37,344 bases of DNA, from the NCBI GenBank assembly GCA_027623815.1, contig JAQBUV010000015.1, positions 1 through 37,344 of the forward strand, read 5' to 3'. This stretch comes from Casp-Chloro-G3 sp002816715 (GTDB lineage Bacteria > Chloroflexota > Dehalococcoidia > Lucifugimonadales > UBA3495). Below are positions 7,505-15,172 of the stretch, in pieces; the first letter of the stretch is position 1, and each line of letters starts with the position of its first letter. The position numbers and the translations under genes were made by a program. The notes beneath the pieces were generated by a model. It was not told the DNA's origin, made no database searches, and was given only the letters and a program-made list of their open reading frames with translations.

Positions 7505-8020
7505 TTGCAACAAACCACCCCAGACCCAACCGATCATGTTGCCGTGGCCCGTATCCTTGGCCCCCACGGGACAGCCGGTCAGCTAAATGCCAGAATCCAC
7601 AGCGACGCCCCTAATCGGTTCGAGCCTGGCGAGAAACTCTTTTGTAACGGCGCCCTTCTTCAGATTACCTACTCGAAACGCACGCGGGGTGACCAGATAA
7701 TCCTCCAATTCCAGAACTTCAATACCATGGACAAGGCCCGCACGTTGAGCGGCCAGTGGCTCACCATTCCCCAAGAAGCCGTGGCCCCACTCTCAGAAGG
7801 GGAATACTTTCACTTTCAACTGCTGGGTCTGCGGGTAGTCACCGACCTTGATGAGGTACTGGGAGTGATCACCGAAGTCATCGAGACCGGCAGCAACGAC
7901 GTTTATCTGGTGGAAGGCGAAAACGGCCAGGTTTTGATTCCGGCCATTGCCAGCGTCGTCCTTGAAATAAACCTGGAACAAGGCGAAATGCTGGTACACC
8001 TGATGGAGGGACTGCGTTGA
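7505..8020 (+). CDS. rimM: 16S rRNA processing protein RimM
   Basis: 171 residues with the N-terminal RimM barrel (VAVARILGPHGTAGQLNARI near residues 13-32) and the C-terminal PRC-barrel (YFHFQLLGLRVV, then LIPAIASVVLEI). RimM binds S19 and assists maturation of the 30S head domain. The start is a TTG at 7505 in the sequence TTTTGCAACAAACC; an obvious Shine-Dalgarno sequence is not seen, and no ATG lies between the upstream end of the frame and the conserved VAVARILG motif. It is the third gene of the rpsP operon. Confidence 0.93.
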   Translation: MQQTTPDPTDHVAVARILGPHGTAGQLNARIHSDAPNRFEPGEKLFCNGALLQITYSKRTRGDQIILQFQNFNTMDKARTLSGQWLTIPQEAVAPLSEGEYFHFQLLGLRVVTDLDEVLGVITEVIETGSNDVYLVEGENGQVLIPAIASVVLEINLEQGEMLVHLMEGLR

Positions 8021-8037
8021 GGACTGCGTTAGCACTT

Positions 8038-8067
8038 TTGACTGCCGAATCACGCTGGTGCTAGAAT
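8038..8067 (+). promoter_or_regulatory. Promoter of the yebC-ruvC-ruvA operon
   Basis: TTGACT at 8038-8043 and TAGAAT at 8062-8067, 18-nt spacer. It lies just after the rimM stop and about 135 nt before yebC. Confidence 0.65.
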
Positions 8068-8202
8068 TCTACTGTGTATTGTGCCGCCCGTGACAATTTC
8101 GACTGAATGTCCCGTTCAATCCTAACCGCACCCTCGCAGCGCAATTTGCGTAGCATCCAAAATTGGTGGGTACAAACCCAGACGGCAAAGGAGGTGTCAC
8201 TG

Positions 8203-8964
8203 ATGTCAGGTCACTCCAAATGGTCAACCATTAAGCGCGCCAAGGGCGCCACTGACGCCAAACGCGGCGCATTATTCACCAAGCTGGCCCGAGACCTCAC
8301 CCTGGCAGTGCGTGATGGCGGCGGCGACCCGGAGATGAACTTCCGGCTCCGTCTGGCAATGGATCGAGCCAAGTCCAACAACATGCCAATGGAGAGCATC
8401 GGGCGCACCATCAAGAAGGCGTCGGGCGAAGGCAGCAATGGCGAACAGTTTGAAGAAATCACCTACGAAGGTTACGGGCCCGGCGGTGGCGCCATATTGC
8501 TCCAGGCTCTGACCACCAACCGAAACCGAACCGCTTCGGACATTCGCTCGGCCTTCAACAAAGGCGGCGGGAATTTGGGTGATGCGGGTTGTGTCGCCTG
8601 GAACTTTGAGAGTAAGGGCATTGTCATCATCGAAACCGACGATGCGGAGCGGGCCGACGAGCTAACCCTGCTCGCGATCGAATCCGATGCTGAAGACGTC
8701 AAATACGAAGAGGGTGTCCTGGAAATTTACACCGCTCCAGAAAACTTGCAGAAAGTTCAGCAAGCCCTGGAGCGCCACTCGGCGGCAATCTCCTCTTCTG
8801 ATATTTCGCTAGTCCCCAAGGCTACAATCGCGCTGGACAATAAAGCCTCGGAGCAGACGCTCCGGCTGCTGGATAATCTGGAAGAGTTGGCCGATGTGCA
8901 GAAGGCCTACACCAACGCCGATTTCCCGCCGGAGGTGCTCGAACAGTACCAGGAATCCAACTAG
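8203..8964 (+). CDS. yebC: YebC/PmpR-family DNA-binding protein
   Basis: 253 residues from ATG 8203, which has AAAGGAGGTG just upstream; the frame continues open to 8107 but MSGHSKWSTIKRAKGATDAK is the family's invariant N-terminus. GYGPGGGAIL and GDAGCVAWNFESKG are the other hallmarks. Members act as transcriptional regulators or, as reported more recently for some, as translation factors that relieve ribosome stalling on proline runs. The gene abuts ruvC directly (stop 8964, start 8965), the common bacterial yebC-ruvC arrangement. Confidence 0.95.
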   Translation: MSGHSKWSTIKRAKGATDAKRGALFTKLARDLTLAVRDGGGDPEMNFRLRLAMDRAKSNNMPMESIGRTIKKASGEGSNGEQFEEITYEGYGPGGGAILLQALTTNRNRTASDIRSAFNKGGGNLGDAGCVAWNFESKGIVIIETDDAERADELTLLAIESDAEDVKYEEGVLEIYTAPENLQKVQQALERHSAAISSSDISLVPKATIALDNKASEQTLRLLDNLEELADVQKAYTNADFPPEVLEQYQESN

Positions 8965-9486
8965 ATGCGGGTGCTGGGCATTGACCCCGGTACCGTGAGA
9001 ATGGGTTACGCAGTCTTGGAATCGGGGCCACAACCCGAAGCTGGAGACTACGGCGTCGTCGCTCTGCCCACCTCCATGCCCTTGGAGCAACGCCTGTACC
9101 AGCTTCATACCCACATATTGAACATGATCCACATCTTCCACCCCGACGTAATTGCCGTGGAAGAGCCCTTCGTGGGACGGGGAGAGCGCCAGTTCATTGG
9201 CCCGGCAATCGCCGTGGGGCAGGCCCAAGCGTTGGTGTTCATTGGGGCGGCCAGCCAGAACCTGCCGGTATTTCGCTACAGTCCAGCTCAGATCAAGCTG
9301 GCGGTGGTGAACTATGGAGCAGCCACCAAGGAGCAGATGCAGCAGATCATTGCGGCCACTTTGAAATTGCCGGAGATCCCTGAGACTGACGCCGCCGACG
9401 CGCTTTCGGTGGGACTGTGCCACCTGATACAGAGTGAGGCCGCATCGGCGCTGGACCGGGAAATCCGTCCCGGCCAGGAGCGTTAG
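8965..9486 (+). CDS. ruvC: Holliday junction resolvase RuvC
   Basis: 173 residues, the standard RuvC length. Catalytic acidic residues are visible: Asp7 in GIDPG, Glu66 in VAVEEPF, and Asp142 and Asp145 in ETDAADAL. It cuts Holliday junctions delivered by RuvAB. The ATG follows the yebC stop with no gap, and the gene is followed after 3 nt by ruvA. ruvB is not in the window, so the branch-migration motor must be encoded elsewhere. Confidence 0.96.
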   Translation: MRVLGIDPGTVRMGYAVLESGPQPEAGDYGVVALPTSMPLEQRLYQLHTHILNMIHIFHPDVIAVEEPFVGRGERQFIGPAIAVGQAQALVFIGAASQNLPVFRYSPAQIKLAVVNYGAATKEQMQQIIAATLKLPEIPETDAADALSVGLCHLIQSEAASALDREIRPGQER

Positions 9487-9489
9487 TCA

Positions 9490-10071
9490 GTGATCGCCGG
9501 TGTTCGTGGCCTGCTGGAAGCCACCGGCCCCGACTGGGTGCACCTTCAGGTCGGCGGCATAACTCTTCGTATTTCGGTTCCCGCCTCGTCCATCGCTGAA
9601 CTGGGCGACCTTGGCGGCCAGGTTTACCTTCACACCAGCCTGCGCATCCGCGATGACCAACCGGTATTGTTCGGATTTCCCACACAGGCGGCAATGGAGG
9701 CCTTCCTGCTGTTGCTGGGTATCTCCGGCATCGGCCCTCGGCATTCCCTGGGGTTGCTCTCCAGCCTGGGCGTGGCCGGGTTGCAGCGGGCTATCGAAAG
9801 CGGCGACGTGGCCGCGTTAAGTACCGCGCCCGGAGTGGGCCGCCGCACCGCCAGCCGGGTGGTGCTGGAGTTGAAGGGCAAGCTGGAAGTTGACCCAGAG
9901 GCGGGCGCACCAACCCTGGCCAGCAACAACGTTGAAGTTGTTGAGGCGTTGACCGCCCTGGGCTACTCCGCCACCGAGGCGCGGAGGGCAGTCAACGACC
10001 TGGACAGTTCCCCCGACCTGACGGTGGAGGACAAGATCCGCCTGGCCTTGCAACAGATGGGAGGTGGGTAG
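9490..10071 (+). CDS. ruvA: Holliday junction branch migration protein RuvA
   Basis: 193 residues starting at GTG 9490. Domain I (OB fold) starts MIAGVRGLLEATGPDWVHLQ; domain II has two helix-hairpin-helix motifs (LLGISGIGPRHSLGLLS and STAPGVGRRTASRVVLEL); domain III (VVEALTALGYSATEARRAV) contacts RuvB. RuvA tetramers bind the four-way junction and load RuvB. It is translationally linked to ruvC. Confidence 0.95.
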   Translation: MIAGVRGLLEATGPDWVHLQVGGITLRISVPASSIAELGDLGGQVYLHTSLRIRDDQPVLFGFPTQAAMEAFLLLLGISGIGPRHSLGLLSSLGVAGLQRAIESGDVAALSTAPGVGRRTASRVVLELKGKLEVDPEAGAPTLASNNVEVVEALTALGYSATEARRAVNDLDSSPDLTVEDKIRLALQQMGGG

Positions 10072-10125
10072 ACACCCATAGATGCGGGTCGCAACACACA
10101 CAATGAAAACTGCTTCTCACTCGGT

Positions 10126-10131
10126 TATAAT
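10126..10131 (+). promoter_or_regulatory. Possible -10 box upstream of the toxin-antitoxin pair
   Basis: A perfect TATAAT within GGTTATAATGTC, 83 nt before the antitoxin start. No convincing -35 is present at the proper distance. An autoregulated TA promoter is expected in this 142-bp gap. Confidence 0.35.
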
Positions 10132-10213
10132 GTCATATAGTCCATAATACAATCGACATCACCAAGTTTCTTATTCAGCCACTTAACATATCACGCGAGT
10201 TGAAGAGTTACAA

Positions 10214-10402
10214 ATGTCAGATGGAAACATAAAACTCGAAGCCCAACGAATAATCGAGGATCTTCCCGAAAACGCCACCTGGGAAGACTTGATGTATCGA
10301 ATATATGTACGCCAAGCTATAGAAGCAGGGCTTGAAGACTTCGAGGTTGGTAGGACATTGGACACCCAGGAGGTTCGTGCCAGATTCGGGCTGCCCACGT
10401 GA
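10214..10402 (+). CDS. Antitoxin of a ParE/RelE-type module
   Basis: 62 residues, acidic, with the segment LPENATWEDLMYRIYVRQAI and EAGLEDFEVGRTLDTQEVRARFGL. I recognise this pattern (unstable antitoxin with ...ATWDDIMYEIYVRQKIEAGL...) from small genes paired with ParE/RelE toxins. The last four bases, GTGA, overlap the toxin start, which supports stoichiometric coupling. It should bind and neutralise the toxin and probably represses their shared promoter. The pair is more AT-rich than the repair genes on each side, a sign of later insertion. Confidence 0.8.
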   Translation: MSDGNIKLEAQRIIEDLPENATWEDLMYRIYVRQAIEAGLEDFEVGRTLDTQEVRARFGLPT

Positions 10403-10686
10403 TTGTACAGTGGTCTCACACCGCTATCGCCCACTTGGTGGGCATCTATGATTACATTTCAAGAGACTCGTCATTATACGCACAACGGACAATCGACAGA
10501 TTGATCAGGCGCGTAGAACAAATAAGCCTACATCCACAATCGGGAAGAGCGGTTCCAGAATATCAATCTCAAAATATCCGTGAAATAATTTCCAGCCCAT
10601 ATAGAATCATCTATCGAATGACCGAAAACCATCTAGAGGCGTTAGCCTTTGTTCACGGTAGACAGGCACTCCGTTTGGATGAATAG
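10399..10686 (+). CDS. ParE/RelE-superfamily toxin
   Basis: 95 residues with GTG start at 10399. IVQWSHTAIAHLVGIYDYIS, a central RRVEQISLHPQSGRAVPEY segment, and the end REIISSPYRIIYRMTENHLEALAFVHGRQ are the ParE-type layout (Pfam ParE_toxin). ParE members poison DNA gyrase; RelE members cut mRNA in the ribosome. The PxSGR and YRIIYR motifs favour ParE, although activity cannot be proved from sequence. The stop is only 22 bp upstream of uvrB. Confidence 0.88.
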   Translation: MIVQWSHTAIAHLVGIYDYISRDSSLYAQRTIDRLIRRVEQISLHPQSGRAVPEYQSQNIREIISSPYRIIYRMTENHLEALAFVHGRQALRLDE

Positions 10687-10708
10687 ACGCTCTCGCGGAT
10701 GAAACAAA

Positions 10709-12736
10709 ATGCCTGATTTCCAGCTAGTGTCCGACTTCCAAATGACCGGCGACCAGCCCGGCGCGGTGCAGAAACTGGTCAAAGCCGTCAATGAAGGCGT
10801 CGCCCGCCAGACTCTGCTGGGTGTCACCGGCAGCGGCAAGACCTTCACCATGGCCAACATCGTTCAGCAGGTGCAGCGGCCCACTCTGGTGCTGGCTCAC
10901 AACAAGACCTTGGCCGCCCAGCTAGCCTCCGAGTTCAAGGAGTTCTTCCCCCACAATGCGGTGGAGTACTTCGTCTCCTACTACGATTACTACCAGCCAG
11001 AAGCCTATGTGCCCCAGTCGGACACCTACGTTGAGAAGGACGCCAGCGTCAACGAGGAATTGGACAAGTTGCGCCTTTCCGCCACCACGTCACTGTTGAC
11101 CCGCCGGGACGTGCTCATCGTCGCCTCGGTATCCTGCATCTACGGCCTGGGCGACCCCTCCGACTACTTCAGCCTGGTGGCTAAGGTGTCGGTGGGCGAG
11201 ATCCGCAACCGCAGCAGCCTGCTCCGGCAATTGGTGGACATGCAGTACGAGCGCAATGACTTCGACCTGGCTCGGGGCAAGTTCCGAGTGCGCGGCGATA
11301 CTCTGGAGATTGTCCCCGCCTACGAAGAACTGGCGGTGCGCATTCAGTTCTTCGGCGATGAGATTGAGAAGATCACCGAAATCGACCCGTTGACCGGCGA
11401 AATGTTGGCCCAGCGCCAGGAGACGATGATCTTTCCCGCCAAGCACTTCGTCACCACCCAGGAGCGTGTTGACCTGGCAGTGAAGGACATTGAGATTGAA
11501 CGAGACGAGCGGTTGATTGACCTGCGCGGCCAGGGCAAGATTCTGGAGGCTGCCCGTTTGGAATCACGCACCAGCTACGACCTGGAAATGCTGCGGGAGG
11601 CCGGTTTCTGCCACGGCGTCGAGAATTACTCATGCCACCTGGCCCGGCGTCACAGTCACAAGGACGGCAAGTTCGCGGTGTCCTGCGGCTCCACCCCCTA
11701 TACGCTGCTGGACTACTTCCCAGAAGACTACCTGATGTTCATCGACGAGTCCCACATGACTCTGCCTCAGGTGCGCGGCATGTACCACGGGGACGTGGCC
11801 CGCAAGACGACGCTGGTGGACTTTGGATTCCGGCTGCCCTCGGCAGTGGACAACCGCCCGCTGAACTTCGGCGAGTTTGAGCAGCGCGTCAATCAGGTGG
11901 TTTTCGTGTCGGCCACCCCTGGCCCCTATGAGATGGAACACAGCGCAGCCATCGTGGAGCAGGTCATCCGGCCCACCGGCTTGCTGGACCCCACGGTTGA
12001 GGTCAAGCCCACCACCGGCCAGATCGACGACCTGCTGCACCAGATCCGACTGCGCGTGAACAACGGTCAGCGTGTCCTGGTGACCACCCTGACCAAGCGC
12101 ATGTCCGAGGAATTGGCCGACTATCTGTCGGAGATGGGCGTTCGCAACACCTACTTGCACTCCGACATAGACACTCTTAACCGCATCGAGATTCTGCGCG
12201 ACCTGCGCCTGGGTGTCTACGATGTGATCGTGGGCATCAACCTGCTGCGGGAGGGGCTGGACCTGCCTGAGGTCAGCCTGGTGGCCATCCTGGACGCCGA
12301 CAAAGAAGGATACCTGCGCTCAACCACCGCGCTGGTGCAGACCATGGGCCGGGCGGCCCGCCACTCTGAGGGTCACGTGATCATGTACGCCGACCGGGTT
12401 ACCGACTCGATGAAGCGGGCCATTGACGAGACTTCCCGCCGCCGCGAGATTCAGGACATCTTCAACCGGGAGCACGGTATCGAGCCGAAGAGCATCCAAA
12501 AGGCGGTGCACGACATCACCGAGGGTATCAAGATGGTGGCGGAGACCAAGGCCAGCTACCAGGTAGCGCGGCAGGAAATGTCCCGCGACGACATGTTCCG
12601 GGTGGTGAAAGACCTGGAGTTCCAGATGAAGGACGCAGCCCGCAACCTTGAATTTGAGAAGGCCGCCGCCCTGCGCGACGAGATGCTGGAGTTGCGCAAG
12701 CTGCTGGCACTGGAAGAAAAGACGCTGCGGGGGTGA
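10709..12736 (+). CDS. uvrB: Excinuclease ABC subunit UvrB
   Basis: 675 residues, full length. Walker A is GVTGSGKT at 38-45; the damage-probing beta-hairpin region begins YYDYYQPEAYVPQ near residue 91; the helicase motif II is FIDESH; motif VI lies in TTALVQTMGRAARHS; the C-terminal UVR domain (MKDAARNLEFEKAAALRDEM) binds UvrC. UvrB verifies damage and forms the pre-incision complex in nucleotide excision repair. The start codon lies 22 bp after the toxin stop, so at least part of its transcription may come through the toxin-antitoxin pair. uvrA and uvrC are not in this window. Confidence 0.97.
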   Translation: MPDFQLVSDFQMTGDQPGAVQKLVKAVNEGVARQTLLGVTGSGKTFTMANIVQQVQRPTLVLAHNKTLAAQLASEFKEFFPHNAVEYFVSYYDYYQPEAYVPQSDTYVEKDASVNEELDKLRLSATTSLLTRRDVLIVASVSCIYGLGDPSDYFSLVAKVSVGEIRNRSSLLRQLVDMQYERNDFDLARGKFRVRGDTLEIVPAYEELAVRIQFFGDEIEKITEIDPLTGEMLAQRQETMIFPAKHFVTTQERVDLAVKDIEIERDERLIDLRGQGKILEAARLESRTSYDLEMLREAGFCHGVENYSCHLARRHSHKDGKFAVSCGSTPYTLLDYFPEDYLMFIDESHMTLPQVRGMYHGDVARKTTLVDFGFRLPSAVDNRPLNFGEFEQRVNQVVFVSATPGPYEMEHSAAIVEQVIRPTGLLDPTVEVKPTTGQIDDLLHQIRLRVNNGQRVLVTTLTKRMSEELADYLSEMGVRNTYLHSDIDTLNRIEILRDLRLGVYDVIVGINLLREGLDLPEVSLVAILDADKEGYLRSTTALVQTMGRAARHSEGHVIMYADRVTDSMKRAIDETSRRREIQDIFNREHGIEPKSIQKAVHDITEGIKMVAETKASYQVARQEMSRDDMFRVVKDLEFQMKDAARNLEFEKAAALRDEMLELRKLLALEEKTLRG

Positions 12737-12752
12737 GCTAGGCAGTAGCCAC

Positions 12753-12785
12753 CCGCTCGTGGTGAGCCAGTCGAATCATGAGCGG
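12753..12785 (+). repeat. Dispersed GTCGAACC repeat supplying the start of the next gene
   Basis: CCGCTCGTGGTGAGCCAGTC followed by GAATC matches the reverse complement of 33331-33355 at 23 of 25 positions. The adjacent ATGAGCGGA, which also follows the copy at 4150, contains the proposed start codon of the hypothetical gene at 12778. Confidence 0.7.
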
Positions 12786-13383
12786 AGTACCGATTAGATT
12801 AAGCTTTGGGGTTGATACTGTGACCAACGGTGATCCTTTTCGTTTCTGGGCCTTGCAACCTGATGGCGAACGCGCGTTTCAGGCATACGAGCACATAAAT
12901 TCGTACTATGCAGGTTGTATAGTCCAGTACTCAAGGATTTACAAGCTCTGGGGGGTTTCATCGGCAATTGCGAATGACCCTATCGACCAAGTCACGTTTG
13001 CCGCAAAGCGACGAGCAATGGAACAGGTTGTCCGAGATATTCACTACCTGCTCGTCTCATTGCAAGTTATCTGGAAAACCCTTGATCGACTTTGTGAAAC
13101 CAACCTGTACCCACACTTTGAATGCATGGCCTCGCTTCGCGATAAATGGCAGCCGTATTTTGAGCAGTATCTAGAACCGAGGAACACATTCGAGCACTTT
13201 GATGATCAAGTCCTTGGACTAGACAGCAGAAACAATAGCCCAGGCTTTGGCTTACGCCTCACTCCAGATGGTGGATTTTCCCTGGGCTCCCAACACCCTG
13301 TTCTGATCAACAAACATGCTCAAGACCAGCTCGAGGAATTTAAGAGGGAGTTTGAAACTTGTGTAGATGGCATTGTTGGGTGA
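12778..13383 (+). CDS. Hypothetical protein with a HEPN-like Rx4H motif
   Basis: 201 residues, not recognised as a named family. It is mostly helical, and RNTFEH at 135-140 fits the Rx4-6H catalytic motif of HEPN ribonucleases, in the expected place after a long helical stretch (residues 75-130). The base composition is lower in GC than uvrB next to it. The proposed ATG lies inside a dispersed repeat (12753-12785) with no Shine-Dalgarno sequence, so the true start could be downstream. No partner nucleotidyltransferase or antitoxin is adjacent. HEPN assignment rests on one short motif and is tentative; the reading frame itself is fairly secure because it is long and uninterrupted. Confidence 0.6.
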   Translation: MSGVPIRLSFGVDTVTNGDPFRFWALQPDGERAFQAYEHINSYYAGCIVQYSRIYKLWGVSSAIANDPIDQVTFAAKRRAMEQVVRDIHYLLVSLQVIWKTLDRLCETNLYPHFECMASLRDKWQPYFEQYLEPRNTFEHFDDQVLGLDSRNNSPGFGLRLTPDGGFSLGSQHPVLINKHAQDQLEEFKREFETCVDGIVG

Positions 13384-13464
13384 TCTACCTAATCATTCAC
13401 GCCCCCGCATTCTCCTCCAATGTGAAATTGTCCCCGTAGTCCTGGCTCTCGCCGGAGGTGCCGC

Positions 13465-13666
13465 CCACCGCGCCGCCAGCCAACCTGCGTCACCTGTCCT
13501 CCCTTAGGGCTCATGACGAAATAACTGATGCAATCGTTAGCTGTAACCCTATTTGGGAAGTCTCACACGTGAACCATTTATTTCGTCATGATGCCTTAAC
13601 AAGGGTGGACCACAGGGGGGTCGTAGTCCCGACCTCCCCCTAGCCCCCTCCTTAACAAGGAGGGGG
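13465..13666. repeat. Left copy of ~105-bp repeat flanking the DUF559 gene (interrupted)
   Basis: Begins with CCACCGCGCCGCCAGCCAAC (13465-13484), identical to 14092-14111, and continues through a TCCCTTA..ACAAGGG segment, CCACAGGGGGG, GACCTCCCCC and the palindrome CCCCCTCCTT/AAGGAGGGGG (13644-13666). It is split by an 89-bp inverted-repeat insertion. The rest of the 13384-13669 gap shows no gene. Confidence 0.75.
13507..13595. mobile_element. Second small inverted-repeat insertion nested in the repeat
   Basis: Perfect 14-bp inverted repeats TCATGACGAAATAA (13511-13524) and TTATTTCGTCATGA (13578-13591), with weaker complementarity outward. TTA occurs at both borders (13504-13506 and 13596-13598; CCTTA if counted as 5 bp). 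The right repeat copy at 14125-14143 reads CCCCCCTTACCAAGGGGGG without interruption, representing the empty site. It is too small to code for a transposase. Confidence 0.7.
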
Positions 13667-13669
13667 AAT

Positions 13670-14047
13670 TTAGGCTTCCCTCTCCGTATGCTCTAGTGCA
13701 ACTTGGGTGATGGACTCCAGGACGCCTTCCAGGTTCCGGTACACTTCCTCGTTGGTGAAGCGCAGAAACCTGATGCCAAACCCGCTGATAAAAGCCTCTC
13801 TGCGTTGGTCGGCCGCTTCTGCTCCATCAAGGAAATGGCTGTCCCCATCTATTTCGACAGCAAGTTTGAGGCCGGGGCAATAGAAGTCAATCACATACGG
13901 GCCGACGCTGTACTGCCGCCGAAAAACATGACCCAGAATTTGCTTCCTGCGGAGCTTGGCCCAGACCACTGCTTCCGCTCTGGTCATAGCCTTTCGAAGT
14001 CTACGCCTGGTGTCTTTTGATTCTGAGCGATTGAATACCCGAGGCAT
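13670..14047 (-). CDS. DUF559-domain endonuclease-like protein
   Basis: 125 residues. VIDFYCPGLKLAVEIDGDSH has the D-(x)n-E-x-D core of the PD-(D/E)xK/Vsr-like fold of DUF559, preceded by RKAMTRAEAVVWAKLRRKQI and GHVFRRQYSVGPY, all typical. The frame is open to 14149, but the extra N-terminus is translated repeat sequence; ATG 14047 with GGGGGAGG 5 nt upstream is preferred, and that ribosome binding site is itself part of the palindromic repeat family. The gene is framed by ~105-bp direct repeats. DUF559 proteins are common in metagenome-derived genomes and are not functionally settled; DNA nicking or repair-like activity is inferred from the fold. Confidence 0.85.
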   Translation of the reverse strand: MPRVFNRSESKDTRRRLRKAMTRAEAVVWAKLRRKQILGHVFRRQYSVGPYVIDFYCPGLKLAVEIDGDSHFLDGAEAADQRREAFISGFGIRFLRFTNEEVYRNLEGVLESITQVALEHTEREA

Positions 14048-14051
14048 AACG

Positions 14052-14084
14052 ACCTCCCCCTGCCCCCTCCTTGCTAAGGAGGGG
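14052..14084. repeat. Short C/G-rich palindromic repeat at the DUF559 start
   Basis: CCTCCCCCTG followed by CCCCTCCTT (14064-14072), loop GCT, AAGGAGGGG (14076-14084). It is the same module as the ends of the two longer repeat copies. On the minus strand it yields the GGGGGAGG ribosome binding site for the DUF559 gene. Confidence 0.7.
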
Positions 14085-14091
14085 AATACGT

Positions 14092-14196
14092 CCACCGCGC
14101 CGCCAGCCAACCCAAGCCGCAGGTCCCCCCTTACCAAGGGGGGAACCACAGGGGGTCGTGGCCACCTCCCCCTGCCCCTTCCTTGCTAAGGAGGGG
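14092..14196. repeat. Right (uninterrupted) copy of the ~105-bp repeat
   Basis: CCACCGCGCCGCCAGCCAAC at 14092-14111, then the palindrome CCCCCCTT/AAGGGGGG (14125-14143), CCACAGGGGGTCGTG, CCACCTCCCCCTG and a final CCTTCCTTGCTAAGGAGGGG. It aligns along its length with 13465-13666 minus the insertion. Confidence 0.75.
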
Positions 14197-14244
14197 AACT
14201 ATCCATCATAGGATAGCTTCTATTGGAGTGGGCTAAAAGCAGGT

Positions 14245-15012
14245 TCAGTCAGTATCCGTCTCCCCAGCAACGGCAGGCAGCACCATGATCTGCTGGGCGA
14301 CGTTGTAGCCAATGGGGACGTTGTTCTTGGCAGTGGCTACGGTCAACACTCCCAGGTAGTGGGCGGCGTCCAGTACCGTGACGCGGCAGCCGGGGGTCAA
14401 GGCTGAATCGTCTAGAAAGCGGAGCAGTTGGTCGTCTTCCTCGGGTACTCGCTCTACTACGTATTCGGTTTGCAGGGTGGCTTTATCCAGCGTTAAAGCG
14501 TTAGCTGGCACTTTGGGTTGTCCGGTGCCGGGAATCGGCCGCCCGAAGGGGGACTTGGTGGGGTGTCCCAGGCGTTCCATCAGCTTGGCTTCCAGCTCCG
14601 GGGACATGCCGTGTTCCAGTTGGTGCGCTTCAATGTGGGCGCGATGCCACTCCATCCCCAACAACTCAACCACCAGCCACTCGGCCAAACGGTGCCGACG
14701 GGCAATGTCCTCGCCGCCTTCCAGTCCCCGCTTGGTCAGCCGAATGCGCTTGTCGGCGCCCAGGTCAACCAGCCCCTGCTTCTGCATTCGCCGGATCATC
14801 CCAGCCACAGAAGGTACCGAGGTACCCAGGCCTTCGGTGGGTGGCAGCAGCTTCAGAGCGTCGGTCATTTGGGTAACGGTGGGCGTCTCTGAATCCTCCC
14901 AGAGCTTGTACAGAGACAGCAGGTAGTTCTCGGTAACTGAAGAGAGACGCTCGTAAGCGTTCCCGTCTTCCAAAAGCTGAGGGTCTTGAACCTGTTTTTT
15001 GGGACGAGCCAT
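14245..15012 (-). CDS. DtxR/MntR-family metal-dependent transcriptional regulator
   Basis: 255 residues, a DtxR-type length. N-terminal winged helix-turn-helix (SVTENYLLSLYKLWEDS ... VPSVAGMIRRMQKQGLVDL) in which about ten extra residues (KLLPPTEGLG) precede the recognition helix; metal-binding/dimerisation domain with AHIEAHQLEHGMSPELEAKL; C-terminal FeoA/SH3-like domain (LRFLDDSALTPGCRVTVLDA). Such proteins repress metal uptake genes when Fe(II) or Mn(II) is bound. Placement beside the ferric ABC genes makes it the likely iron sensor (inference). A TTGTACAATAATAGTTA motif upstream resembles one in front of fbpC. Confidence 0.9.
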   Translation of the reverse strand: MARPKKQVQDPQLLEDGNAYERLSSVTENYLLSLYKLWEDSETPTVTQMTDALKLLPPTEGLGTSVPSVAGMIRRMQKQGLVDLGADKRIRLTKRGLEGGEDIARRHRLAEWLVVELLGMEWHRAHIEAHQLEHGMSPELEAKLMERLGHPTKSPFGRPIPGTGQPKVPANALTLDKATLQTEYVVERVPEEDDQLLRFLDDSALTPGCRVTVLDAAHYLGVLTVATAKNNVPIGYNVAQQIMVLPAVAGETDTD

Positions 15013-15065
15013 TAACTAACCTGCCGCCTAATGATTCGGTTGCTATAGGAGGGAATACGCTAGCA

Positions 15066-15083
15066 TTGTACAATAATAGTTAG
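15066..15083 (-). promoter_or_regulatory. Candidate operator upstream of dtxR
   Basis: TTGTACAATAATAGTTAG lies 54 nt before the dtxR start. A near match, TGTACAACATAGTTAA, is found upstream of fbpC. On the minus strand it contains possible -10 hexamers (TATTAT, TACAAT). The rest of the 15013-15172 gap holds nothing recognised. Confidence 0.35.
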
Positions 15084-15172
15084 TATATGCAGGGTACTGG
15101 CTGAAGAGAGGGGCACGCATAGATTAAGGGAATTGCATCGATAGGGGAGCGACTTCGCCGATGGGTAGCAGG

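Noticed and set aside
13465..14196. CRISPR array
   Set aside because: Repeats are few, differ in length and are palindromic C/G-rich modules around a gene; spacers are not regular and no cas gene is present.
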